From assembly GCA_937988865.1 (NCBI GenBank), contig CALKHV010000031.1:1-35078 (forward strand): a stretch of DNA of 35,078 bases, written 5' to 3'. Under the pieces are notes generated by a model. That model ran no database searches, was not told the origin of the DNA, and saw only the letters and a program-made list of their open reading frames with translations. The position numbers and the translations under genes are program-made. This document shows positions 1 to 7,992 of this stretch, one piece after another; the stretch's first letter is position 1, and the number at the start of each line of letters is the position of its first letter. This DNA comes from an uncultured Propionibacteriaceae bacterium (GTDB taxonomy: Bacteria > Actinomycetota > Actinomycetes > Propionibacteriales > Propionibacteriaceae).

Positions 1-41
1 CCCCACCTGTTCAGAGCAATGTCAACGCCAGATCACGCAGA

Positions 42-1874
42 TCAGGCGGCGAGCTTCCACTCCCAGAAGTTCCAGAAGATGGTCGGCGAGAGCTTCAGGG
101 CCGAGACGTTCTCAACCGTCTTGGACCAGGAGGTGATGCCGGGGAACTGGAAGATCGTGATGCCAAAGGCATCGTCGACGAGGATCTTCTCGATCTCGTT
201 GTTGATCTCCACCTGGCGCGCGACGTCGGTCGTGGTCTGGAGCTCGTCATACAGGGCGTCAACCTTGGTGCTGGAGAAGCCACCGAAGTTGTTCAGGCCA
301 CCGGTGCGGTAGTTGGCGTCCGACTCGGTGACGGCGGTCGAGGTGGACTGCCACCCGAACAGCGACGCGTCGTACGTCTTGTCGCCCAGCTTCTTGCCCC
401 AGTCGGGATTGCCGTTGTCGACGACCGTGATGCCGGCAGCCGCGCAGCTTTCCTTGATCAGCTGGTACTCCTTGATGCGGCGCTGGTTGGCCTGCGCGTA
501 GAGCAGACGCACCTTGACGTTCTTCGCGCCTGCGTCGGCCAGAAGCGTCTTGGCCTTCTCGACGTCAACATCGGCGTACATGGTCGACATGCCGTTCGCG
601 GCGATCGTCGCGGCGTAGCTCGCCGAGCCGGGCACCACATTGAACGACTGGCGAACCTCGGCCTGCGGGTTCAGCGGCTTGATGATGTCGTTGACGATCT
701 TGACGCGCGGGATGCACGACAGGAACGCGGAACGGACCTTCTGGGCCTTCGCGGCGTCGCCACCGTAGGTCTTCGGGTCGAACGGGCCGTTGTTGTTGTA
801 GGTGAGGTCGACATGCTCGTAGGTGCCTTCGTCGCCAGTCTGCACGTTGACCGTGTCGATGGCCTGGACAGCCTTGAGGACGTCAGCGGTCGCCTGCGGC
901 TGGATGATCTGCACCTCGTTGTTCTTGAGGGCAGAAACGCCGGCCATGGGGTCCTCGTTGAAGCGGACCGTCACGGTGTCGATCGAGGGAACGTGCTCGC
1001 CCTTGTAGTTGGCGTTCTTCGCGACCGAGATGTACTGGTCCTTCTTGAAGTCCGAGATCACGTACGGACCGGTGCCGACGACGAGGTCCTTGTCGGTGGG
1101 CATCTCGGAGTAGTTCCAGTCGGAGTTCCACACGTTGGCGATCTTGGCCAGCGCAGCGTTGTCCTTGTTCTTGAAGGCGTCCACGACAGCCTGTGCGCCC
1201 TTGGCGGCGTCAGCCTCGCCCAGCGCGCGCTTGGCGACGATGTGGGCCGGCAGTCCGGCGCCGATGAGGTTGTACTCCCAGTCGGCGAAGGGCTTCGTGT
1301 ACTTGTAGGTCACGGTCTTGGAGTCATCGCTGATCTCGGGGAACTCCTTGATCAGGCTCCACGAGGCCGAGCTGGCGTCGAAGTAGACGTCGGAGCCCGT
1401 GGACTCCTTCATCGAGCCGTCCTCGTTGTAGAGGGCGTCGGCCGCGTCACCGGTGAGGGTGTTGTACAGCCCCGAGACGGCGCCGTGGTTGAGGATGAGG
1501 TCGGCGGCGGTGACGGGCGTGCCGTCGGACCAGGTCGCGGTGTCGGCGATCGTGACCTTGACGGTCAACGGATCGTCGGAGACCTTCTCGTAGGACCCGA
1601 AGCTCTTGTTGGGCTGGAGCTTGAGGTCCTTGTCGTAGTAGGTCAGCGAGTCGTTGGTCATGTAGATGATGTTGGTGTTGGCTGTGGCGTTGCCGAAGCT
1701 CGTCGAGTTGTTGTACGAGTAGAACGGCTGGTTCCACATCACGCTCAGTGACGTCTTCTCAGCCGTCGTCGAGCTGTCGGTGTCGGCCTTCTTGGCCGGG
1801 GTGCCACATGCTCCGAGCGCCAGCGATCCGGCGAGCACGAGAGCGGCTGCACCAAAGAGCCTCTTGCGACCCAA
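42..1874 (-). CDS. ABC transporter solute-binding lipoprotein (SBP_bac_5, peptide/oligosaccharide type)
   Basis: Extracytoplasmic binding protein of an ABC importer, anchored by an N-terminal lipid. I chose a TTG start at 1874 because a GGAGG Shine-Dalgarno lies 4 nt upstream (1879-1883). This gives a 610-residue precursor with a basic start, a hydrophobic stretch and the lipobox LGAC, with the cysteine at residue 23. An in-frame ATG at 1907 (621 residues) has no good ribosome site and would put 11 polar residues before the signal peptide. The body has family 5 traits: a WSDGTPVTA segment early, VGTGPYVISDF in the middle, and a C-terminal half with peptide-binding-protein spacing. Its substrate cannot be read from sequence; peptides are the family default. 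No permease or ATPase partner is visible before the window edge. The gene runs away from secY and is likely expressed from its own promoter. Confidence 0.87.
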   Translation of the reverse strand: MGRKRLFGAAALVLAGSLALGACGTPAKKADTDSSTTAEKTSLSVMWNQPFYSYNNSTSFGNATANTNIIYMTNDSLTYYDKDLKLQPNKSFGSYEKVSDDPLTVKVTIADTATWSDGTPVTAADLILNHGAVSGLYNTLTGDAADALYNEDGSMKESTGSDVYFDASSASWSLIKEFPEISDDSKTVTYKYTKPFADWEYNLIGAGLPAHIVAKRALGEADAAKGAQAVVDAFKNKDNAALAKIANVWNSDWNYSEMPTDKDLVVGTGPYVISDFKKDQYISVAKNANYKGEHVPSIDTVTVRFNEDPMAGVSALKNNEVQIIQPQATADVLKAVQAIDTVNVQTGDEGTYEHVDLTYNNNGPFDPKTYGGDAAKAQKVRSAFLSCIPRVKIVNDIIKPLNPQAEVRQSFNVVPGSASYAATIAANGMSTMYADVDVEKAKTLLADAGAKNVKVRLLYAQANQRRIKEYQLIKESCAAAGITVVDNGNPDWGKKLGDKTYDASLFGWQSTSTAVTESDANYRTGGLNNFGGFSSTKVDALYDELQTTTDVARQVEINNEIEKILVDDAFGITIFQFPGITSWSKTVENVSALKLSPTIFWNFWEWKLAA

Positions 1875-2270
1875 TGTTCCTCCAGGTGTGAGGGGTGGGG
1901 TGGCCATGCGGACGTCTGCCCGTGCCAACCCCAGTCGGTGATGAGTGTGAACGTACCCGCACAATCAGTCGGCCGGTAACACTGCCCGGGGGCCGGCGAC
2001 CGATCGTTACCAATTCGTTGGCATCGTTGGACGGCGGCTCGGGAATCGTGCGTCCGAACGGCGTCTTCCCGCGGGGCGACGCGTGCAACCGACGCTGGGG
2101 CCGACTGCCGGCCCGGCCGCGGGGACGCTGCAGGGGGAGCGCCTCGATGTGGGGTTGCGCGGGTGCACTTGATAGGCTGCCGAGGCTGTGTGCTCCGGCC
2201 GCGGCATGCCCAGGTACCACCGGTGGACGCAGTGCGTCCCCCACCCGCCCAGCCATGAAAGAGGGCCCGG
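1875..2270. other. Divergent intergenic region between the lipoprotein gene and secY
   Basis: About 400 nt without a convincing gene. It should carry promoters for both flanking genes. On the plus strand a TAGGCT box (2173-2178) could be a -10 for secY, giving a leader of about 85 nt, but no good -35 is visible. The leader would contain a hairpin at 2222-2245: GGACGC pairs with GCGTCC around an AGT loop, extended by GGT/ACC beyond a CCC bulge, ending about 15 nt before the secY ribosome site. In most actinobacteria rplO precedes secY in this operon; it is absent here, so secY needs its own promoter. Confidence 0.5.
1950..1979 (-). promoter_or_regulatory. Candidate promoter for the solute-binding lipoprotein gene
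   Basis: On the minus strand TTACCG (1974-1979) and TACGTT (1950-1955) are 18 nt apart. That would place the transcript start near 1943, about 70 nt before the TTG start. The same -10 hexamer, TACGTT, appears in the rhaB promoter. The match to consensus is only moderate. Confidence 0.3.
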
Positions 2271-3578
2271 ATGCTTTCCGCCTTCGCCAACGCGTTCAGG
2301 ACGCCGGATCTCCGCAAGAAGATCCTGTTCACCCTGTTCATCCTCGCGGTGTTCCGACTGGGGTCGGTCATCCCCGTGCCCAACGTGAACATCGTGCGGA
2401 TCAACGAGTGCCGCGTCCAGGCCGCGAGTGGCACGAACGCCGGCCTCTACTCGATGATCAACCTGTTCTCGGGTGGTGCGCTCCTGCAGCTGGCGATCTT
2501 CGCGCTCGGCATCATGCCCTACATCACCAGCTCGATCATCCTGCAGCTGTTGACCGTCGTGATCCCGCGGCTCGAGACCCTCAAGAAGGAGGGGGCGTCC
2601 GGGCAGGCCAAGATCACCCAGTACACCCGCTACCTGACGCTCGTGCTCGCGGTGTTGAACGCCACCGCGTTCGTCACCATGGCAGTCAGCGGCAATCTCT
2701 TCCCGGGCTGTGACGGCATCGTCTACGACACCTCCATCTTCCCGGTGATCGTCATGATCCTCACCATGACCGCCGGCACCTCGATCATCATGTGGATGGG
2801 CGAGCTCATCACCGACCGCGGCGTCGGCAACGGCATGTCGGTCATGATCTTCACGCAGATCGCAGCCCAGTTCCCCACCTCGCTGTGGGCCATCCGGACC
2901 GACCGTCCGGGTGCCAACGGCTGGCTCGTGTTCGCCCTGGTCATCGCGGTCGGGCTGCTGGTGATGGCGGCCGTCGTCTTCGTGGAGCAGGCCCAGCGGC
3001 GCATCCCGGTGCAGTACGCCAAACGCATGGTGGGCAAGCGCCTCTTCGGCGGAACGACCACCTACATCCCCCTGAAGGTCAACCAGTCGGGTGTCATCCC
3101 GGTGATCTTCGCGTCCTCCATGCTCTACCTTCCGGTGCTGTACGCCACGTTCCGCCCGGATGGCTGGGGGGCCACCTGGATCGCCCGCAACTTCACCAAG
3201 GGCGACCACCCGGTCTACAACATCGTCTTCTTCCTGCTGATCATCTTCTTTGCGTACTTCTACGTGTCGATCACGTTCAACCCGGTCGAGATCAGCGACA
3301 ACATGAAGAAGTACGGGGGCTTCATCCCCGGCATCCGCGCGGGCAAGCCGACCGAGGACTACCTGGCCTTCGTCCTGTCCCGACTGACCGCTCCGGGAGC
3401 GCTCTACCTGGCCGTCATCTCGCTCATCCCGACCCTGGCGTTCGTGCTGATCAACGCGACCGGTAAGTTCCCCTTCGGCGGCACAAGCATCCTGATCATC
3501 GTCGGCGTCGCGCTCGACACCGTGAAACAGATCGAGAGCAAGTTGCAGCAACGCAACTACGAAGGATTCCTCAAGTGA
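2271..3578 (+). CDS. secY: Preprotein translocase channel subunit SecY
   Basis: Main pore of the SecYEG translocon in the cytoplasmic membrane; it exports unfolded preproteins with SecA and inserts membrane proteins. The 435-residue product is normal for actinobacterial SecY. It shows the conserved start (FRTPDLRKKILFTLFILAVFR), the SGGALLQLAIFALGIMPYITS segment, the IMWMGELITDRGVGNG loop, the cytoplasmic QRRIPVQYAKR segment that contacts SecA and the ribosome, and about ten hydrophobic segments. GAGGG lies 5 nt before the ATG. The 3' end overlaps adk by four bases (GTGA), so secY-adk-map are translationally coupled. The gene usually upstream, rplO, is not adjacent; an oppositely oriented lipoprotein gene occupies that place. 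Confidence 0.97.
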   Translation: MLSAFANAFRTPDLRKKILFTLFILAVFRLGSVIPVPNVNIVRINECRVQAASGTNAGLYSMINLFSGGALLQLAIFALGIMPYITSSIILQLLTVVIPRLETLKKEGASGQAKITQYTRYLTLVLAVLNATAFVTMAVSGNLFPGCDGIVYDTSIFPVIVMILTMTAGTSIIMWMGELITDRGVGNGMSVMIFTQIAAQFPTSLWAIRTDRPGANGWLVFALVIAVGLLVMAAVVFVEQAQRRIPVQYAKRMVGKRLFGGTTTYIPLKVNQSGVIPVIFASSMLYLPVLYATFRPDGWGATWIARNFTKGDHPVYNIVFFLLIIFFAYFYVSITFNPVEISDNMKKYGGFIPGIRAGKPTEDYLAFVLSRLTAPGALYLAVISLIPTLAFVLINATGKFPFGGTSILIIVGVALDTVKQIESKLQQRNYEGFLK

Positions 3579-4153
3579 GACTGCTCATCATGGGCGCCCC
3601 GGGTGCGGGCAAAGGCACCCAGGCCAAGATCATCGCGGCCAACTACGGCATCCCGGCGATCTCGACCGGCTCGATCTTCCGGAAGAACATCCGCGAGGGC
3701 ACCGAGCTGGGCCTCAGGGTCAAGGAACTGATTGACGCCGGTGACTTCGTCCCCGACGTCGTCACCTCGGCCGTCGTGGCCAACCGGCTCATGGAGCCCG
3801 ATTGCGACCAGGGCTTCCTGCTCGACGGCTACCCGCGGACGGTGGCACAGGTGGAGGCACTCGACCTGATCCTGACCGAGTTGTGTCACGAGCTCGACTG
3901 CGTCCTCTCGCTCGTCGGCGACGACGACCACCTGGTGGCGCGGCTGCTCCACCGGGCCGAGCTCGAGAACCGTCCCGACGACAACGAGCAGACCATTCGC
4001 CACAGGATGGACGTGTACCACCACGAGACCGAACCCCTCTTTGCGATCTACCGCGAGCGGGGCATGTTGCTCGAGGTCAACGGCGAGGGTGACATCGACG
4101 AGGTGGCAGCGCGCATCATCGCGGCGCTCGACGGGGTCGTCGAGCACGCATGA
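3575..4153 (+). CDS. adk: Adenylate kinase
   Basis: Cytosolic enzyme that interconverts ATP + AMP and 2 ADP. The 192-residue product has the P-loop GAPGAGKGT at 7-15, the AMP-binding DGYPRT motif at 84-89 and the RPDDNEQTIRHRM region at 133-145. It is the short form with a reduced LID and no zinc-binding cysteines, as is usual in actinobacteria. The commonly seen STGD motif after the P-loop reads STGS (31-34), a small departure near the AMP site. The GTG start overlaps the secY stop, and the stop overlaps the map start (ATGA). Confidence 0.97.
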   Translation: MRLLIMGAPGAGKGTQAKIIAANYGIPAISTGSIFRKNIREGTELGLRVKELIDAGDFVPDVVTSAVVANRLMEPDCDQGFLLDGYPRTVAQVEALDLILTELCHELDCVLSLVGDDDHLVARLLHRAELENRPDDNEQTIRHRMDVYHHETEPLFAIYRERGMLLEVNGEGDIDEVAARIIAALDGVVEHA

Positions 4154-4986
4154 GCCGGGGGATCGAGCTCAAGGTTCCCGACCAGGTGCGTGTGATGCGC
4201 AGGGCGGGCCTGGTGGTCGCCGAGGCGCTGGACGCCATGGGAGCGGCCGTGCGTCCGGGCGTCAGCACCCACGAGCTCGACCAGATCGGACGCGAGGTGC
4301 TGGCGACCAATGGCGCGACATCATCGTTCCTGAACTACGGCGCCCAATGGGGTTATCCCCCTTATCCGGCCGTCGCCTGCATCTCGGTCAACGAAGCGAT
4401 CGTCCATGGCATCCCCGATGATCGAGTGCTCAACGAGGGTGACCTCGTCAGCATCGACTTCGGAGCGATCGTCGACGGCTGGCACGGCGATGCCGCCCGC
4501 AGCTTCCTGGTGGGCGAGGTTTCCGAGCGGACGCGAAAGCTCGCGTCCGACACCGGTGCATCCATGTGGGCCGGCATCGCTGCCGCCCGGGTGGGTGGAC
4601 GAGTCGGCGACATCTCGTCGGCGATCGAGGCGTCCATCAGGGCCTCCGACCCCAGTTACGGGATCATCCGCGAATACACGGGGCACGGCATCGGTTCGTC
4701 GATGCACATGGAGCCGGACGTTCCCAACCATGGACGTCGCGGACGCGGGCCCAAGCTTGTCGAGGGCATGTGCCTGGCGATCGAACCCATGTTGACGCTG
4801 GGTACCGAGGAAGCCGTGACACTGGACGATGACTGGACGGTCGTGACCGCCGACGGCTCGTGGGCCGCACACTGGGAGAACACCATCTGGATCAGCAAGG
4901 CCGGCCTGTGGGTGCTCACCGAGCCCGACGGTGGCGAGGCCATGCTGGCGGAATTGGGCGTCGGCTTCGCCCCGCTCGCGGACTGA
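4150..4986 (+). CDS. map: Type I methionine aminopeptidase
   Basis: Removes the initiator methionine from nascent proteins when the second residue is small. The 278-residue product has the pita-bread-fold metal ligands in the expected order: D103 and D114 (SIDFG...HGD), H179 (TGHGIG), E212 (IEPM) and E243 (HWENT). H86 (IVHGIP) matches the conserved substrate-contact histidine. There is no N-terminal zinc or SH3-binding extension. The start overlaps the adk stop. In many actinobacteria infA follows directly; here fhs follows 7 nt after the stop and infA lies about 11 kb away. Confidence 0.96.
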   Translation: MSRGIELKVPDQVRVMRRAGLVVAEALDAMGAAVRPGVSTHELDQIGREVLATNGATSSFLNYGAQWGYPPYPAVACISVNEAIVHGIPDDRVLNEGDLVSIDFGAIVDGWHGDAARSFLVGEVSERTRKLASDTGASMWAGIAAARVGGRVGDISSAIEASIRASDPSYGIIREYTGHGIGSSMHMEPDVPNHGRRGRGPKLVEGMCLAIEPMLTLGTEEAVTLDDDWTVVTADGSWAAHWENTIWISKAGLWVLTEPDGGEAMLAELGVGFAPLAD

Positions 4987-4993
4987 GGCAGCC

Positions 4994-6700
4994 GTGTCTG
5001 GCGAGCCGCTGCCCTCCGACCTCCACATCGCACGCTCGGCGCGCCTGGAACCCATCGAGCGCATCGCGGCGAGCATGGGCATCGACGATTCCCGGCTCGA
5101 GCACTACGGGCGCTTCGTCGCCAAGGTTGATCTCGCTGCGATCGACGATCTCGCCACGCGTCCGGCCGGCAAGTATGTCCTCATCACCGCTTTGACTCCG
5201 ACCCCCCTCGGCGAGGGAAAGACCACGACGGCGGTCGGCCTCGCCCAGGGCCTCGCGAAGCTCGGTCACGCGTCGACGGTCACCTTGCGGCAGCCGTCGA
5301 TGGGCCCGACCTTCGGCGTCAAGGGCGGAGCGGCCGGTGCCGGCTATTCCCAGGTCGTGCCGATGGAGATGCTCAACCTCCACCTCACCGGAGATTTCCA
5401 CGCGGTCACGGCAGCCCACAATCTGCTCGCCGCGATGGTCGACAACCATCTTCACCACGGTAATGAACTCGGGATCGATCCGCACTCGATCACGTGGCGC
5501 CGCGTCCTCGACGTGAACGACCGGGCGCTGCGCAACGTGGTCGAGGGCCTCGGCGCAAAACTTGACGGCGTCCCGCGTGAGTCTGGATTCGACATCACGG
5601 CAGCGTCCGAGGTGATGGTCATCCTGTCGCTGGCGACCTCCCTGGCAGACATGCGTCACAGGTTGGGTCAGATCGTCGTCGGTTTCACGTTCGCGGGGAA
5701 GCCGGTGCTCGCCGAGGACCTGAAGGCTGCAGGCGCGATGGCCGTGATCATGAAGGAGGCCATCAAGCCCAACCTCATGCAGACCATCGAGAACACGCCG
5801 GTCCTGGTGCACACCGGACCGTTCGGCAACATCGCCACGGGCAATTCGTCAGTTCTCGCCGACCAGGTGGGCATCCATGCGTCCGACTACCTTCTCACCG
5901 AGTCGGGCTTCGGCGCCGACATGGGAGCGGAGCGCTTCTTCAACGTGAAGTGCCGGGTGTCGGGCCTGCACCCGGACGCTGCCGTGCTCGTCACGACTGT
6001 GCGCTCCCTGAAGATGCACTCCGGACGCTTCCGTATCGCCTCGGGGAAGCCACTACCGCCGGAGATGCTGCAGGAGAACCCGGGCGACGTCCTCGCGGGG
6101 GTCGCCAACCTGCGAAAACACATCGACATCGTCCGAAGCTTCGGCGTGTCGCCGGTCGTCGCGATCAACGTGTTTCCCGGTGACCACGAGTCGGAGCACG
6201 ACGTCATTCGTCAGGTGGCAGCCGAAGCGGGCGCGCGCTGCGCGACTGCGACCCACGTCGTCGACGGCGGCGACGGGGCGCGCGACCTGGCAAGGGCCGT
6301 CGTGGAGGCCTGCGAGGACCAGACCGAGTTCCGCTACACCTACGACCTCGACCTGCCACTGGCCGACAAGATCGAAGCGGTGGCGATGAAGATCTACGGA
6401 GCAGCGGGCGTCGACTTCGATCTCGCGGCCCACCAGCAGCTCGATCGCTTCGAAGCCCTCGGCTACCGTTCAGCGCCAGTCGTCATCGCCAAGACCCACC
6501 TCTCCATCTCGCACGACCCGAAGCTGCGTGGAGCCCCGACCGGATGGCGCCTGCCGGTCCGTGAAGTGCGCCTCGCCGGGGGCGCCAACTACGTGTACGC
6601 CATCGCAGGCGACATGCGGACGATGCCCGGTCTGGCCAAGAGCCCCGCCGCCGAACGCATCGATCTCGACGCCAACGGCGAGATCATCGGCCTGTTCTGA
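4994..6700 (+). CDS. fhs: Formate-tetrahydrofolate ligase (10-formyl-THF synthetase)
   Basis: Cytosolic one-carbon enzyme: formate + THF + ATP gives 10-formyl-THF + ADP + phosphate, supplying purine and formyl-methionine synthesis. The GTG at 4994 has GAGG 5 nt upstream and gives 568 residues, close to the usual 555. An upstream ATG (4931) would overlap map deeply and add residues unlike the family. The ATP-binding segment TPLGEGKTT is at 70-78, followed by the family block MGPTFGVKGGAAGAGYSQV and LHLTGDFHAV; the second signature appears as TTVRSLKMHSG. It lies 7 nt after map, so it is probably cotranscribed with secY-adk-map, an unusual neighbour for fhs. Confidence 0.95.
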   Translation: MSGEPLPSDLHIARSARLEPIERIAASMGIDDSRLEHYGRFVAKVDLAAIDDLATRPAGKYVLITALTPTPLGEGKTTTAVGLAQGLAKLGHASTVTLRQPSMGPTFGVKGGAAGAGYSQVVPMEMLNLHLTGDFHAVTAAHNLLAAMVDNHLHHGNELGIDPHSITWRRVLDVNDRALRNVVEGLGAKLDGVPRESGFDITAASEVMVILSLATSLADMRHRLGQIVVGFTFAGKPVLAEDLKAAGAMAVIMKEAIKPNLMQTIENTPVLVHTGPFGNIATGNSSVLADQVGIHASDYLLTESGFGADMGAERFFNVKCRVSGLHPDAAVLVTTVRSLKMHSGRFRIASGKPLPPEMLQENPGDVLAGVANLRKHIDIVRSFGVSPVVAINVFPGDHESEHDVIRQVAAEAGARCATATHVVDGGDGARDLARAVVEACEDQTEFRYTYDLDLPLADKIEAVAMKIYGAAGVDFDLAAHQQLDRFEALGYRSAPVVIAKTHLSISHDPKLRGAPTGWRLPVREVRLAGGANYVYAIAGDMRTMPGLAKSPAAERIDLDANGEIIGLF

Positions 6701-6708
6701 GTCGCCGC

Positions 6709-7725
6709 TCAGAGATGCCGGCGTGACTTCGGATTTCGCCGGCTCGACTCACGCACCACGAGTTCCGGGGTGAACACCACGTGCTCACTCGCGGGAGCAC
6801 CCCTCAGGAGCAGGTCGGCCGCCGTCCAGCCAAGTTTGCGCATGGGCTGATTGACGCTCGACAAGGGGGTCATGAGTTCGGACGCGAAGGCCACGTCGTC
6901 GTAGCCCACCATGGCCATGTGGCGAGGGATGGACAGGTTGCGCAGGCGCAGTTCGCGCATCGCCCCGAGCGCGACCGTGTCATTGACGCAGAAGGTGGCC
7001 GTCACCGGAACCGGAAGGTCGAGCAGGGCCTCCATCCCATCCTGCCCGGCGTCCGCGTACATGGAATCCAGGTTGATCTCGACGAGGGCCTCGGCCGGGT
7101 CGATTCCTCGCTCCCTGAGGGCTGCGACGGCACCGGCGTGCCGATGCTGGCACTGTTCGAGGCTCATCGGGCCGTTGAGGAATCCGATGCGGGTGTGGCC
7201 CTCGTCCACGAGGTGGGCCACGGCCTGCCGCGCGCCCTCGGTGTCGTCCACGCCCACGGACGCGTGGCTGCCGCTCAGGGCGTCGATGAGGACGGCCGGG
7301 ATGTCGTACCTGGACAGGGCGTCCAGGTTCTCAGCCGTCGACTCCATCGGCGTGACGAGTACTCCCCGGACGCCCTGCTCCGCGAAGAGCCGGAGGAAAC
7401 TCCGTTCCCGGGCGGGGTCCTGGTCTGACGAACAGATCATCAGGGTGTGGTCGTCGAGTGCCAGCCGGTCCTCGATGCCGCGCGCGAGTTCGGTGTAGAA
7501 GGGGTTCGACAGGTCGAGCACAACGACGCCCACGATCTGGGAATGGCCTGCACGCAGCTGGCGGGCGGACGCGTTCCGGACGAACCCCAGCTCCTTGATC
7601 GCAACCTCGACGCGTTGGCGTGTCTCCTCGGCGACGGAGTCCGGCCGATTGAGGACGTTCGAGACGGTTCCGACGGACACGCGAGCGAGCGCGGCCACGT
7701 CCTTGATCCCGGCGCGGGTCGACAT
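6709..7725 (-). CDS. LacI-family transcriptional repressor of the rhamnose genes
   Basis: 338 residues. The N-terminal helix-turn-helix (about 8-27, VAALARVSVGTVSNVLN) is followed by the hinge helix and a periplasmic-binding-protein-like sensor domain ending near 330. A purine-rich AGGGGGG tract lies a few bases before the ATG. The gene is divergent from rhamnulokinase, and the shared 5' region holds two similar operators with TGAAAC at the left and TTCA at the right, typical of LacI-family sites. One overlaps the predicted rhaB transcript start and one sits just after this gene's own -10 box, so it probably represses both. The inducer is inferred, not seen: L-rhamnose, L-rhamnulose or an aldose derivative. 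It converges on fhs with only 8 bp between. Confidence 0.9.
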   Translation of the reverse strand: MSTRAGIKDVAALARVSVGTVSNVLNRPDSVAEETRQRVEVAIKELGFVRNASARQLRAGHSQIVGVVVLDLSNPFYTELARGIEDRLALDDHTLMICSSDQDPARERSFLRLFAEQGVRGVLVTPMESTAENLDALSRYDIPAVLIDALSGSHASVGVDDTEGARQAVAHLVDEGHTRIGFLNGPMSLEQCQHRHAGAVAALRERGIDPAEALVEINLDSMYADAGQDGMEALLDLPVPVTATFCVNDTVALGAMRELRLRNLSIPRHMAMVGYDDVAFASELMTPLSSVNQPMRKLGWTAADLLLRGAPASEHVVFTPELVVRESSRRNPKSRRHL

Positions 7726-7751
7726 CGACCCCCCCTTTCTGATATCTCGGG

Positions 7752-7765
7752 TTGAAACAATTCAA
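7752..7765. promoter_or_regulatory. LacI-type operator O1, autoregulatory site
   Basis: Imperfect palindrome TTGAAACAATTCAA (arms TTGAA/TTCAA). It matches operator O2 at 7871-7884 in 12 of 14 positions. It lies immediately downstream of the repressor's candidate -10 box on the minus strand, where bound protein would block its own transcription. Confidence 0.65.
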
Positions 7766-7793
7766 TCCTAGGCCGCCACGGGGGGCCGGGGAA
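7765..7793 (-). promoter_or_regulatory. Candidate promoter of the LacI-family gene
   Basis: On the minus strand TAGGAT (7765-7770) is preceded at 17 nt by TTCCCC (7788-7793). The -10 is good for an actinobacterium and the -35 is weak. It abuts operator O1. Confidence 0.35.
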
Positions 7794-7835
7794 CAGGAAT
7801 CTCACGAGCCGCTGTCGGGGGAACGCCGTCATCCC

Positions 7836-7865
7836 TTGACGAATTCTGTGCGTGAAGAGTACGTT
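7836..7865 (+). promoter_or_regulatory. Candidate promoter of the rhaB-rhamnosidase transcript
   Basis: TTGACG (7836-7841) and TACGTT (7860-7865) are 18 nt apart, placing the start near 7872, inside operator O2. The leader to the rhaB ATG would be about 120 nt. Confidence 0.5.
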
Positions 7866-7870
7866 GACGT

Positions 7871-7884
7871 TTGAAACGATTCAT
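7871..7884. promoter_or_regulatory. LacI-type operator O2
   Basis: TTGAAACGATTCAT, with the inner palindromic core TGAAACGATTCA carrying the central CG usual for LacI-family sites. It covers the predicted transcript start of the rhaB promoter, so occupancy should repress by blocking RNA polymerase. It pairs with O1 about 120 bp upstream; looping between the two is possible. Confidence 0.68.
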
Positions 7885-7992
7885 ACGTGGAAGAGAATCA
7901 ACGATGACCTCACTCGCCCGCCGCGCGGCGCCGGACGCCCGCCCATTCACGTTCCCGGTCGGCAGTCGGCCGACCAGGGGAGCCTGATCTCC

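Noticed and set aside
813..1751. 312-codon plus-strand frame inside the solute-binding lipoprotein gene
   Set aside because: Composition (Val, Gly, Asp, Arg runs) is that of an antisense shadow; no domain seen.
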